A stretch of DNA of 64,000 nt from Eledone cirrhosa (GCA_964016885.1 OZ024742.1:365476877-365540876); one strand, 5' to 3'; shown: positions 22,701-35,624, counted from the stretch's first letter. Made by a program: numbers and translations. The notes: generated by a model not told the origin, from the sequence alone.

Positions 22701-25700
22701 TATCACTCTTTGAGTCTCAGTCATTGATGTTAGTTAACTGGAAAGTTTGTTGAAATGAATATCAAGCCACTACCTGCAGCCTCAGTTATTCAGGACGTAT
22801 CGGAGGGTTCTTGCTGTTCCCAGCAAGCATGCTTTTTGAAGCGTTCCAAAAAGCGTGAAGGGGCCAATTTTCTTTAACCATCCCTGGAAACCTTTTGAGA
22901 TAGTCCCTAGTGCGCCTATGACAATCGGGATCACTTTGACTTCATGGCAGTTCCAAATCCTTTTTACCTCCCACTTTAAGTCCTGGTATCGGTTAATTTT
23001 CTCCCTCTCCTCATCTTGCACTCTCGTGTCGAATGGGCAGGCCACATCCACAATCAGGCACGATCTTTTTTCTTTGTCCACAACCACAAGGTCAGGTCTA
23101 TTGTGTTCAAGTTTCTTGTCCGTCTGTATCCTAAAATCCCACAGCACCTTCACCTGATCGTTTTCTATCACCGACTCTGGCTTATGCTCATACCACTTCT
23201 CAGAATGTGGTAAATTGTTTACTTTGCATAGGTGCCAGTGGATCACCCTGCCCATCACATCATGTCTCCAGCCCTTATAGTGAGTCTGGGCTAGGTGTTT
23301 ACACTCGGATACAATGTGAGCCACAGTCTCCTCTCTCTCTCCACAGATCCTGCACAGTGGGCTAGCCCCCTCCTTGTAAATATGGTGTTTCAACCACTTC
23401 GTTTTGAGGGCCTGTTCCTGCGCAGCCATTAACATTCCTTCTGTAGCCTTTTTAAGGTCTCCTCTTTTCAACCAGTTCCATGTCTGTGGATCTCTAAATT
23501 CAGTTTTCTCAAAGAAGGTACTATGAAGGGATTTTTCCTGACGGCTGCTCTTTCTCCTTGATGTTATTTCCTCCTTGGACATCCCCTGGCCTATTGTCCC
23601 CTCCTTCAGTACAGTTCTGAGCATTGGTTCCTTACTATCAGTCACGTATTTGTGTAGGTTGTTTTCTCCATCTGAACACAGTCCTCTATGCTGATAAGAC
23701 CTCTTCCACCTTCAGATCTCCTTAAGTAGAGTCTATTGACATCACTCCTCTTGTGGAACATGTTGTAGATAGTTAATAGCTTCCTAGTCTTCCTATCCAT
23801 TTCTTTTTGTTCAGCAACATTCCATCTCAGAATTCCCGCACTGTACCTAATAATAGTCACAGCTCGGGAATTTACTGCACTTATGGCATTCCAACTGTTC
23901 AGATGTGACTTTAATACGCCCCTTACTCTCCGAATGTATTCAGTTCTTATCAATTCCTTAATTTTTTTGTCCTTGATGTCATCAGCCTCCAGAACGCCCA
24001 AATACTTGTATCCTTCTTCAGAGTCAATTTCCTTTATCATCTCACCTGTTGGTACCTGGATTCCGTTACTTCTGCTCAACTTACCCCTCTTCATCACAAT
24101 GACTCCACACTTACTAATACCAAATTGCATACATATATCATTGCTAAAAATACGGACAGTGTCAACAAGCACATCCAACTCCATCTCACTCTTTCCGAAG
24201 AGCTTAAGATCGTCCATGAAGAGGAGGTGATTGATGGTAAGCCCTCCCTTTCCCAACTTGTATCCTGCTCTCACTTTTCGCAGTACACTGGTCAGGGGCA
24301 TCAGGGCAAGGACAAACAACAGAGGGGACAGACTATCACCCTGGAAGATACCTCTCTTGATCTTCACGCTTCCCAAGGATTCTCCAGTTGATGTTAACTC
24401 TGTTTCCCAGGACTTCATACTTTTGCCCAACAACTGTCTGATGTTATCTGCCACCTTGAAGATCTCCAGGCTTTTGGTAATCCAAGAATGAGGCACCATA
24501 TCAAATGCCTTTTTGTAGTCTATCCATCCCATGGCAAGACCAGTGTGTCTCCTCTTGCAATTCCTCATTACCATCTTATCAATAAGTAACTGGTCCTTTG
24601 TATCACGTGACTTCTTTCGGCATCCTTTCTATTCGTCCGGTAACAAGTTGTTTGTGTGGAGGTGATGGTAGATTTCCTCAGACATAATGCTTGTCAACAG
24701 TTTCCACATTACGGACAGACATGTGATAGGTCTATAGTTGGTAACATCATTACCCTTGATTCGGTCTTTCATTATCAGAACTGTGGTATCTTTTGTCAAC
24801 CACTCTGGTACCTCACCTGACATCAAGCAGTCATTGAACATGGTTGTCAGTTTCGGGTGGAGGGATGTTATATTTTTAATCCAATACCCCTGCACACCAT
24901 CTGGGCCTGGTGATTTCCAGTTGGTTAGCTTTTTGGCCTGCCTCTTAAGAGTTTCAACAGTGATACTCAAATCAGTTTGTTGGTGTGCCTGTTCACTAAT
25001 CTCCTTCTGTACTGTCTCAATCCACACTGCCTGGTCATTATGTTTAACATCCTGCTCCCATATTCCTCTACAGAATGTTTTAGTTTGTTCCGCCTCAGGG
25101 ATCAAGTCGTTGCCTCTTTCTTTCCCTTCAAGCTGTCCAAACAGCATCTTCTGGTTGTTGTCGAACATGCGGTTCTGTCTATACTGACTGACTCTGTTCT
25201 CGTATCGCCTGATTTTTGCACTCTTTGCTACAATGCGTTGCTTCAGTTCCTCTATGATAATATTTACCTTTTTCCTCCTAGTTTTGTACTTTATTTCCAG
25301 TCTATTTTTAGTGTCTATGTTTTTTAGTGTCCCATTCAGTAGGGACTCAAGCTTTCAGATGTCATTTCTCATTTCCCTGATTTGACCACTCAGTCGTTTC
25401 TTCCACCAAGGCTCTGCTCTTTCTTGTCTGTTGTTTCCTCTCGCTTTTATACCAAGTAGTTTCCTCACCGTATTTGCTGTTGCTTTGAGGATATTGTTGC
25501 ACTGGTGAAGGCTCCTCGCCTCAAGGTATGGGATGACTTTGTTTACCTTAGCTGTTGTTTCTTTTAACTTTTTCCTGTCTACAAATCTTAGGTTCATAGG
25601 TCTCCCACTATCATTGTTTAATTCATCTACCACTAAGTTTAGGATATCAACCAAATATTGTCGTAGCCCGTCAGCATTCATCACCTCAGTGGCCGTATCT

Positions 25701-26300
25701 CTGTTCCAGGTATTATTTATCTCAGCATTCAGATCATTGTCTGCTTCGGGTGGTTCCTCCGTTCTCTCGACCTCTTCACCTTCATTTCCCACTGGCTCGT
25801 TTGCCTGGCATACTCCACCCTCCATCTCCAAGCTAATCTCTCTGCTCAGTTCCTCCAGTTCCAGCTCGCTTATCCACCCATTAGTTCTTATTACCCGAGC
25901 CTGCCCGGCCAATTTTTGTTCATCTAATTTAAATAGACCAATCTCGTTCCAGATGTTATGCATCCGTTTCCTATAGCCTTTCTCCTTGGGATCACTCTTC
26001 AGGTAACATTGCATAACAGTTCTATTCAATTCTTTCGTCCAGTTGGTTCTGTTCCCTTTCCTTCTTCTTCTTCCTCCAACACCAGCAGTATTTGGTTGAC
26101 AGCCAGGTCGCTGCTGCTGAGCCAGGGAGCACCTGTTGGGTGAGAGTCTGTCACATGACATTCTAGTCTCCATTTCACCGTTATTCGAACTGTTTAGGTT
26201 CGACATTTAAACACTCTTATCGAGGATTGGCGAATGTATGGTTACATAACCACCGGTAAATTCATCGCCTCCGGTCGTTTTGTCACTCCACGTGATTTTT
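22701..26300 (-). mobile_element. LINE-B: R4/Dong-like LINE with restriction-like endonuclease
   Basis: Minus-strand single-ORF LINE of about 3.6 kb. It lacks an APE domain and has a C-terminal zinc cluster plus a PD-(D/E)XK-type nuclease, the layout of the R2/R4/CRE/NeSL/HERO group. The RT wording ([13 protein letters not shown]) resembles the R4/Dong branch. That subclass is my judgement from motifs, not a tree. Its 3' end lies against the (ATT)n tail of LINE-A. The 5' end is not sharply defined. Sequence just beyond the ORF (26210-26300) may be 5' UTR. Confidence 0.8.
22782..26206 (-). pseudogene. LINE-B polyprotein (Myb-like, RT, RLE), three lesions
   Basis: ATG at 26206. The N-terminus has an Arg-rich patch and a Myb-like helix region (RTNWTKELNRTVMQCY, about 26040). 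The RT includes NWKSPGPDGVQGYWIKN (about 24920), NYRPITCLS, motif A ([16 protein letters not shown], about 24510), [13 protein letters not shown] and motif C FMDD (about 24210). The C-terminus has a CX2C-H-C zinc cluster (CRICGEREETVAHIVSEC, about 23330) and nuclease residues RPDLVVVDK with IVDVACP (about 23060-23100). Lesions: in-frame TGA (25355-25357), in-frame TAG (24629-24631, Gln expected from context) and one frameshift in an A-run at about 23665. Otherwise collinear, so fairly young. Confidence 0.85.
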
Positions 26301-27640
26301 GTGTGGCATTATCACGCTGTAGACGAACATAAATAAACAAACAAATAAACAGGCCCCCCCCTCCCCCCCCCAAAAAAATGAATAGGCATAAGTTTCATTG
26401 TAATGTAGTGTTTGAATGTCTGACTTAGTTTTTCCCTTCCCTTCTCTGTCCGTCTGTTTGTTTTAATCTTCATATTTCTTTTCTTTACGTTTTTCGTTGC
26501 TACTATGCTGCTTTGATTTTGATTTTTGTTTTTTTGATCTTGACCGGGTCATCAATTCAGTCTATTTATATATTTTGATGCCTTCCTCTTTTAGGGGGAT
26601 TCTACAATGTAGCTGGGGGTAGCGGGAGAGAATAGCGGCGGTAGTGATAATGAGGCAGCGGTGGCGGGGGTGGTGGTGGTGCTGTGCTAGCAGCAACTAG
26701 CTGGAGGTAGTGGGAGAGATAGCGGCGGTAGCGATAATGAGGCTGTGGTGGTGGTGATATGATCGTAGTACTGTAGTGATGGTGTTGAAGTTGGATTAGA
26801 AATAGCGTTTGAGTCGACTTGACCAGAGTTTTCATCGTGGTAATGGTGGTGGTGTTGGTGGTGAAATTATCTTAGCTATTTAGTCATTTTGTAATTTTTC
26901 TCCTTTTCGACTCTAACATTCCTGATCCCAAATTAAATATTAATCTTGTTTATTAATATTGTCTAGTGATACCGCCATCATCCCCTTTCGTAAGTTAACA
27001 GAAGGTAATGGGGGGATAGCGGTGGTAGCAATGAAGGAGTGGTGGCGGCGGTGATGGGATAGTGGTAGTAATGATGGATGGGCGGCGGCGGCGGTGACTG
27101 TAGTGATGGCGTTGTCGTTACTGAGTTTTGTTGAATAGACTGTATTTTGTTTGATCGGTGAATCTATGGGGTTAGTCGCGTATATGTGGTGACATATTTT
27201 TCTTAATATTGGAATTAAACATTTTGTTTAATAATAGCAATTATTATTGTTATGCTGAGATTGGTGGTGGTAGTGGTGAAATTGCCGTTATCTGGCTGTT
27301 GTGTTTAGTGTACACTGAGGGGTGATGGGGTAGGTGGTGTATCTAGTTTCTGGTGTTGGTGAAATTGCTGTTGTTTAGCTGTTCTATATAGTGTAGACAG
27401 AGGGGGTTTTCTTCCATTTATAGCCATTTTCTTTTTTGAATATAAATTGTATAATACAAAAGTGAATATTTGAGCGATATAACAATATATTATGGATCCG
27501 AATTTTTTTGGGGCTTAAGCCGGATTCTTTATGTATCATTTGTACTAAGAATTGTTATTTCACAATTGATTTAAATATGTTAAAAATCAAAACTTACGGG
27601 AGCGATTTCACGACCTCCTATCCACCATGTGCGTCTTTTT
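26301..27640. other. G-rich repetitive interval, no gene
   Basis: C-run near 26354-26371. Two diverged tandem copies of a roughly 90-bp GGTAGCGGGAGAGA-containing unit lie at 26608-26790, and several GGT/GGC-rich stretches occur to 27410. Open frames here are low-complexity Pro/His/Tyr. No promoter or RNA gene seen. Confidence 0.55.
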
Positions 27641-27730
<90 letters not shown>

Positions 27731-27733
27731 TAT
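27641..27733. repeat. (TTA)n then (TA)n microsatellite
   Basis: About 27 TTA units followed by TA repeats, abutting the first retrozyme-like unit. Confidence 0.95.
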
Positions 27734-27776
27734 ACGTTGCTGACGATAGCTAACAAGCTTGAAACTAGTACAGCGT
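27734..27776 (+). ncRNA. Hammerhead ribozyme-like motif, family B, unit 1
   Basis: CTGACGA 27740-27746, stem II AGCU/AGCU with AACA loop, GAAA 27761-27764. Stem III is AC/GU with UA loop and A27770 is the cleavage base (GUA). Stem I pairs ACGUUG (27734-27739) with CAGCGU (27771-27776): six pairs, one wobble. Predicted cleavage is between 27770 and 27771. Confidence 0.65.
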
Positions 27777-28155
27777 TCCTTTGTCAGTGTTGAACAAACG
27801 AGCAACGGTGGTTGCTAGACACTACGGCTTAATACGGGATGTTTGTTTACAAACACACCGAGCATTATAATAAATGTTCGGTGAATCCATACGTGCATAT
27901 ATATATGTGTGCATGTATGTATATATATATATACATACTACTGTACGTCGGTATACATATATGTATGTACGTGTACATACTTATATTTAAGTAACAGCCG
28001 TACTAAGAGTGGGAAATGAAATATCGTTTCATTTTTTCCGTTTATCGTTTTCGGTGCACCCGGCCGATTAACCCACTCGATATGTAAATTGGGCTACCCA
28101 GCCGTTAATATGCATAAGGTAAGTATATACGTTCAACAGTCTGGCAGGAAGGTAT

Positions 28156-28210
28156 ACGTTGCTGACGATAGCTAACAAGCTTGAAACTAGTACAGCGTTC
28201 CTTTGTCAGT
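28156..28210 (+). ncRNA. Hammerhead ribozyme-like motif, family B, unit 2
   Basis: Same core 422 bp downstream (CTGACGA 28162-28168, GAAA 28183-28186, cleavage after 28192). Upstream GGAAGGUAU lets stem I continue past an internal loop (UAU against U) with GGAAG/CCUUU. An internal loop in stem I is the kind of element that docks with loop II in natural type I hammerheads. Confidence 0.68.
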
Positions 28211-28482
28211 GTCGAACAAACGAGCAACGGTGGTTGCTAGACACTACGGCTCAATACGGGATGTTTGTTTACAAACACACCGAGCATTATAATAAATATT
28301 CGGTGAATCCATACGTGCATATATATATGTGTGCATGTATGTATATATATATATACATACTACTGTACGTCGGTATACATATATGTATGTACGTGTACAT
28401 ACTTATATTTAAGTAACAGCCGTACTAAGGGTGGGAAATGAAATATCGTTTCATTTTTTCCGTTTATATATATATACTTATA

Positions 28483-28655
28483 TATATATATCAAAATGAA
28501 AATCCGAAGGCAAGGTAAAATTCCATTCATTTAATCACGACACATGTTTAAATAAGAGATGGATCGATTGTGAAGCCATGATCGATTATCACTGATCTCA
28601 TCAGGTGAAAATGAATTGTCTTCAAATTCTTGATATGAGGGACAAAAATAACGAT
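28483..28655 (-). repeat. Element terminus shared with 60247-60418
   Basis: About 170 bp repeated at 60247-60418 (CACGACACATGTTT, CCATGATCGATTATCACTGATCTC, AAAATGAATTGTCTTCAAAT). Both copies adjoin a (TA)n tract and hold a long-stem hammerhead-like motif on the minus strand. Confidence 0.75.
28523..28620 (-). ncRNA. Hammerhead-like motif, family F (long stem II), G12 lost
   Basis: Minus strand CTGATGA (28598-28604), a long AUCGAUC-containing stem II, then UAAA where GAAA is required (28547-28550), a cleavage triplet GUC and a 12-bp stem I with a UU bulge. The G12 change should abolish activity. The intact relative is at 60285-60385. Confidence 0.5.
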
Positions 28656-29345
28656 GTTCTCTCCCAGAATTCATACCCTCGTATGAAGACACACCAGTCA
28701 GAGACACGGCGACTGCTATTAACTTCAGTTGAGGTCATAAAAGTTTTCAGATCTCTGTCGCTGCAAAAGACGCTGGACATCAACGAAATCTGTAAGGATA
28801 CAGTTAGTCACAGTTAATGTGAGTGGGTACACACACATTCCACACCCACATACACCGGCTCGAGATCAAAGAAAAATATATACATATATATACACACATC
28901 AACACAGTATTAAACTTGTAGAGTTAGTGTGGGTGGGTACACACACTCTCTCACACACACCGAAGCGATGTCCGAGAAAAAAACAAATATAAGAAAACAA
29001 ATATAATAAAACAAATATAAGAATGTACCAACGCAGCACTCACCGAAAGTTAGTTCACAAAACAACAGAAGCTATATTGGTCAAATCTCAATTTGACGAT
29101 GTAAATTGGAAATATTGAGTTAACCAACGCCGCACATACACACACACACATACACACACACACACACACGCCCGCGCGCAAGTAAGTTCAGTTCAATGTT
29201 CTGCTATACGTGTATAGATTGAATTGTAACATCCATATCTTCATTGGAGATATACAAAAGCGTGGAGAACTTAATATTGCTAACATAAAGTTGTTGGACC
29301 ATTTTACACAACCAATAATGCACCTTACTATATATATATATATGT
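28656..29345. other. No gene recognised; CA/TA short repeats
   Basis: The frame at 28605-28817 has no recognisable domain and runs into the element terminus. Short CA tracts at 28830-28860 and 29134-29170. No other feature. Confidence 0.5.
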
Positions 29346-29513
29346 ACCAACAACCAACAACTTAATTTATAAAATCATTTTTTTAAGAAAAATTCTTTTT
29401 GGATTTTGTGAAGAAAATAAATTTGTTGAAAGCACAAGTGAAGCCATTTTTTCTTCCCCCCTGTCTTAATATACCTAACTGTACCAAGGATTACACACAT
29501 TTTCCAATATTCT
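29346..29513 (+). repeat. PLE-1 leader repeat, copy 1
   Basis: About 160 bp nearly identical to 35121-35285 (AACAACTTAATT, GGATTTTGTGAAGAAAATAA, CACAAGTGAAGCC, TGTACCAAGGATTACACAC). Confidence 0.88.
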
Positions 29514-29533
29514 ATCCCCTTGTACAAGACAGA

Positions 29534-30748
29534 ATGGCTAACACACGTTCAAAATCCTCTACTGAATCCCTCAAATCGGATACACTACTACAGGAAATAT
29601 CAGAAAAACTCACCATAATAATAGATAAATATAATTCCCTTACGAATGCCGTACAAGAAATGGAACAACAAACACGCAGCTATAGGGAAAAACTTGATTC
29701 ACTAATTACAGACCGACAAAAACAAGAACAAACCTTTTCTCCTGAAATAGCTACACATGAACAGAACTCCATCACCAATAATGCATTCAAAGAATGGAAT
29801 GAACTGAACCTAGAAAAAGAAGCCTACAGAAAAAGAAACCAAATGAAAAACATTTGGAACCCATTATTAAATCAAAGGAAACAGGCATACTGGAAAGCCT
29901 TGAGGAGTGAAAACCTAGCAGACACATACGAAATATGGCGTAGCAAGGAACCAGTTATCCTCCCGAGAAAATTCCGAATTAAAGAAATACCATCGGAATC
30001 AAAGGAAGAAACTGCAACAAGACTAAATCTAGCACTCCAAACACTTGAGACCGAAATCAACCTACTCCGCCTAAGAGTGCCAAAATTCAAAGAGAAATTT
30101 GAAAAATGCGACACCACCATCCAAGAGGAAATAAACAAAAGAAGCAGCGACAATGTACGTGAAAAACTCCTTAACCTATGGCAGACAGATACAACTAGAG
30201 AGGAGTTAAAATCAAAGAAAATCTTGGAGTCAAGAACTCAATGGCTTCAAGAATATGAAGATAACTATGGGAAAGACCAAATAAAACCCAGAAAACAAAC
30301 CCATAGGAAACCCCAGAACTCAGGAAAATATAACAACACAAGAAATGAAGCACCCACACACAATAAACCAACAACAACCAGATATTGGGTAACCCCAAAC
30401 ACACAACTACATACAGACCCAATACTCAACACCAGAACCAGATACAACCACTGCCATAACACCAAGAACAATCACCGGAGACAAAATCAAAGACACATGA
30501 ATACTGAACGAATCAACAGAAGAACCAGACCCCCATACAGCAACGGCCACGCAAGAGTCTATCGCCCAACCAGTTACCGACATGAAGTTCCGACGGGCCA
30601 AAGGTTTCACCACAACAGAAACACCCCTATCCCAAATGGCACCCATTTTTTAGGACTAGGGGCCTCGCACCAAATGAAAGAAAAAAAGAAAAAAGCACCA
30701 CCTTTCAAGTGGCACCTGACGAGAAAGAACCAATCGAACCGAAAATAA
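29534..30748 (+). CDS. PLE-1 ORF1, coiled-coil gag-like protein
   Basis: I place the start at ATG 29534 (MANTRSKSSTES). The frame is also open upstream to the leader but without another ATG. About 404 residues. The first 100 residues are heptad-like and rich in Glu/Lys/Leu (likely coiled coil). The middle has a second helical block with TEINLLRLRVPKFKEKFEK. The last 130 residues are basic and rich in Asn/Thr/Arg/Pro, suited to RNA binding. The same middle block occurs in PLE-2 (TEIELLRLRANSNEEKF), so this is a conserved component of this PLE lineage rather than a chance frame. It overlaps the RT frame by about 160 bp. Function is inferred. Confidence 0.7.
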   Translation: MANTRSKSSTESLKSDTLLQEISEKLTIIIDKYNSLTNAVQEMEQQTRSYREKLDSLITDRQKQEQTFSPEIATHEQNSITNNAFKEWNELNLEKEAYRKRNQMKNIWNPLLNQRKQAYWKALRSENLADTYEIWRSKEPVILPRKFRIKEIPSESKEETATRLNLALQTLETEINLLRLRVPKFKEKFEKCDTTIQEEINKRSSDNVREKLLNLWQTDTTREELKSKKILESRTQWLQEYEDNYGKDQIKPRKQTHRKPQNSGKYNNTRNEAPTHNKPTTTRYWVTPNTQLHTDPILNTRTRYNHCHNTKNNHRRQNQRHMNTERINRRTRPPYSNGHARVYRPTSYRHEVPTGQRFHHNRNTPIPNGTHFLGLGASHQMKEKKKKAPPFKWHLTRKNQSNRK

Positions 30749-32969
30749 TCAATATATCAGCCAAGAAATTAACACAACCAGAAATACAACTGTTAGAAAA
30801 TGGACTGAAGTTCACTTCCACTCCGAAAGCAGATACAGCCGATGTTATAAAAGACACAGAAGAATACTGTCGAAAATTACGCTTAGGAGAATTCTTCCAG
30901 GGTGTACAATACGAGGAAGAATCACTGGTGAAAAACAAAAAGAACTTCACACCCCCGCTAAATAGAGATAAATACCTGGAGGAATACATAACCTGCCTTC
31001 GCCGATCAGCACGTACAAATACGGCCGAGACGAAACACAAATGCAACATCCCTACAGACCAACTACTAGCATTGAACAAGCTACAAAGAGATTCCTCAAT
31101 AATAATAAAAGAAGCGGACAAAGGTGGAGCAATCGTCATCATGGACACAAACCACTACAAAGATATGGTCCTAGCACACTTGAATGACGAAAACTTCTAC
31201 AGGAAAATCACTAAAAACGAAGAAAGGAAATCGAGGAACCAAATAGGCAAACTAACAACAAAGTACCAAAACAACCTAACACCAAAAGAATTAGATTACC
31301 TAACCAACTTCGAAATGAAAACCAGCAATTTCTATGGATTACCAAAAATTCACAAATCCATAGAAATCCCAAACAACATAAAAGGGAAAAATACATCGAA
31401 GCACCGTAACCGACAGACTTAAAATTACGCCCCATTATTGCTGGCCCAGCCTCAAGCACACAACGTGTAAGCAACCTATTAGACATCATACACAAACCTC
31501 TATGTAAAAAAGTTCCAAGCTACATCAGAGATCATATGGAATTCCTTAACTATATCCCCCCAAAAGTACACCAGGATACAATCCTAGTCAGTTTTGATGT
31601 AATAAGCCTGTACAGTAACATCCCACACGACCTAGGGATTGAAGCTGTGGACTTCTGGATTACAAAACACTCAAGTCACATTTCAGAAAGATTCCCCAAA
31701 GAATTCATCTTGGAAGGACTTAAATTAGTATTGGAAAACAACCACTTCCTCTTTGACAACGAACTTTATCTACAAATAAAAGGAACAGCCATGGGTACCA
31801 AAGTGGCCCCTACATATGCAACGCTCGTTATGGGTCACTTAGAGGCAAAATTATATTCCCAACTACAGATAACATTCAGTCACGACTTCGCCTTCTACAT
31901 TAATAAAAACTGGAAACGTTACCTAGATGACTGCTTCATCTTCTGGAACAGAAGCCAAACAGACCTACAAAAATGTTATTCGATCCTAAACAGGCTTCAT
32001 GAAGCCATACAATTCACTATGGAATGTAACGAAAAGGAACTGCCCTTTCTAGATATCCTCATCATTAAAGAAGGGGAAAATATCATAACGGACCTATTTT
32101 GCAAACCCACTGACACACACCAATACTTAAATTTCCGGTCAGCACACCCCTCACATACGAAAAGGAACATTCCCTTCAACATGGCAAGGCGCATCTGCAC
32201 TATAGCAACACACCCCGTACTACAAGAAAAAAGATTATGTGACCTGAAAAAATTCCTTAAAAAACAAGAATACCCGATGAAACTCATCAACGCAGCCATC
32301 TCCAAGGCTAAGAACATCCCAATAACAACACTGAGAAAACCAAACCCACAACATAAAAAAGAAAACCCTGCTATCTCTTTTGTCATCACTCACAACCCAG
32401 GGAACATCAACATTGTGAAAACTGCTAAGCAGTATCTCCCGATTCTACAGCAATCTACCAAAATGAATGCACTTTTAAAAAACACACAGATAATTTATAG
32501 TAGACGCCAAGCACCCAACCGTAAAAAACTAATTACCAAGGCAAAATTTACGACCAACATGGAATCAATGCAAGTGACGAAATGCGGGGACCCTAGATGT
32601 GGAACCTGTGAACTCATCGAAGAGGGCAAACAATTGTCCTTCAAAAACCATGATAATTTCAAGGTCAATGCTAACATGAACTGCAAAACGAAAAACCTAA
32701 TATATTGCGCAACATGTCCACAGTGTAAAGAGTATTACATTGGGGAAACCGGAACGGGATTACATGATAGAGTCCGGGTACATAAACAACAGATTAAAGA
32801 CCCCACAGTCAGAAATACCACATGTAGCGCACACTTTGCATCATGCGGGAAGGGAAAATTCACAATCTTCCCTTTCTTCAAGATATGGTCGGATAACGAA
32901 CATTTCCGCAGATATAACGAAGAATTCTTCATTGAAAAATTTAAACCACTACTGAACACGAAAAAATGA
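30589..32969 (+). pseudogene. PLE-1 reverse transcriptase / GIY-YIG endonuclease, one frameshift
   Basis: The N-terminal part (30589-31422) contains EPKIINISAKKL, LENGLKFTSTPK and KEADKGGAIVIMD, all typical of PLE proteins. No suitable ATG opens it, which fits expression by frameshift. A one-base lesion near 31405-31420 moves the rest to the 31536-32969 frame, where LKLRPIIAGP is still readable just upstream of the first Met. RT motif A is SFDVISLYSNIP (about 31590), motif B GTAMGTKVAPTYA (about 31785), motif C YLDD (about 31920). CGDPRCGTC (about 32583) precedes the GIY-YIG core YYIGETGTGLHDRVRVHK (about 32733). Apart from the frameshift the catalytic residues look intact. Confidence 0.88.
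30682..30688 (+). promoter_or_regulatory. Candidate -1 ribosomal frameshift heptamer A_AAA_AAG
   Basis: In the ORF1 frame the codons read gaA AAA AAG, the classic X_XXY_YYZ register. A -1 slip moves translation into the RT frame, which is open from about 30589. A weak CCAC/GUGG hairpin (30698-30712) lies 9 nt downstream. Function untested. Confidence 0.4.
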
Positions 32970-33047
32970 ATTAACACTCGGAGGTAAAATTCCATTTCAC
33001 TACCCCCCCCCTCTTCTTATGTATACACATGAATATCTGAGTGAACG

Positions 33048-34680
<1,633 letters not shown>

Positions 34681-35120
34681 TGAACAAAGGACTAACTTTG
34701 GGATGGACGTAGAAAAATTCTTCAGGAAAATAAGAAGAAAAAAATAATTATTCACAAACTTGGCAGGTGCGATTTGCCTGTGACCATTCTCAACACAAAA
34801 GCAATGCTAAAAGCTTTTTCCCCTGAATAAAGGAATTTTTCGAGAATGACCGGGGCAGGCCACACTTGCTACATTTCTCCCCACCCAACCCTACTCACTG
34901 TCTCAACTCATTACTGCTATGAACACTTTTTCAACACACCTACATCCATGCACTTATTAAAGGGGGAGAAAAGAAACCCCCACCACACCACAGACATGTT
35001 AAATCCCTATATATAGAACAACACACCACATACACATCAGTTTGACAAGCGCACCTCAGCGTGAAAGGTCTTTCTAAAAACGAAACAATACCTCCTACGT
35101 TAACCAAGAACTCCTAAGAC
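34681..35120 (+). repeat. PLE-1 terminal segment before the next unit
   Basis: Unique sequence that runs directly into the second leader copy. It contains a short inverted word pair (GGAATTTTTCGAGAA, AAAATTCTTCAGG), but I could not fold a hammerhead. No ORF. Confidence 0.5.
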
Positions 35121-35285
35121 CTAACCAACAACCAACAACTTAATTAATAAAATAATTTTTTTAAGAAACATTCTTTTGGGATTTTGTGAAGAAAATAAAT
35201 TTGTTGAAAGCACAAGTGAAGCCATTTTTTCTTCCCCATGTCTTAATATACCTAACTGTACCAAGGATTACACACATTTTCCAAT
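35121..35285 (+). repeat. PLE-1 leader repeat, copy 2 (start of truncated tandem unit)
   Basis: Matches 29346-29513 and is cut off by the TA tract at 35286, exactly where copy 1 continues into coding sequence. Confidence 0.88.
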
Positions 35286-35305
35286 ATATATATATATATA
35301 TATTT

Positions 35306-35385
<80 letters not shown>

Positions 35386-35386
35386 T
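35286..35386. repeat. (TA)n microsatellite
   Basis: 100-bp TA tract with two TACATA interruptions, truncating the second PLE-1 unit. Confidence 0.95.
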
Positions 35387-35579
35387 TCGTTTCTGAATTT
35401 GTTTAGCAAGATACTTTATCTCAAAACGTGTGTTGAAACCGATATTGTTATACTTTGGGAGGGTTATCATCCCAATAAGAAACACACGCACCAGTTGCTT
35501 TCACTTCAATTTATTATAAATTAAATTTATAAATTTCCGGTTGGTTGGTTGGTTGCACAACCAGAAGATTGTTCATATA

Positions 35580-35624
35580 TTGTCAAAGTTCTTTCGTCAC
35601 ACATTCTGTGACCTCTTCAATGAC
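35580..35624 (-). ncRNA. Hammerhead-like motif, family D (left arm, C3 to U)
   Basis: Minus strand TTGAAGA (35614-35620) in place of CTGAAGA. Stem II GUCACA/UGUGAC and GAAA (35592-35595) as in the right arm. The lost C3-G8 pair should inactivate it. Confidence 0.45.

Larger units (their letters stand above)
27734..28470 (+). mobile_element. Retrozyme-like tandem repeat, 422-bp unit, 1.7 copies
   Basis: The sequence from 27734 recurs from 28156 with an offset of exactly 422 bp. The second copy stops after about 315 bp at a TA tract. Each unit starts with a complete hammerhead-like fold. There is no coding capacity. Internal landmarks are GTTTGTTTACAAAC, ACCGAGCATTATAATAAAT and CATACTACTGTACGTC. 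Animal retrozymes are non-autonomous tandem repeats of a few hundred bp with hammerheads that yield small circular RNAs, and the layout here matches. Mobilisation by a PLE reverse transcriptase is inferred. Related copies lie at 36391-37700, 37840-38345 and more distantly 59030-59330. Confidence 0.7.

Noticed and set aside
34681..35120. Hammerhead in the PLE-1 terminal segment (CCTGAATAAAGG ... TCGAGAATG)
   Set aside because: The core and the GAAA are both altered and no stem I could be built.
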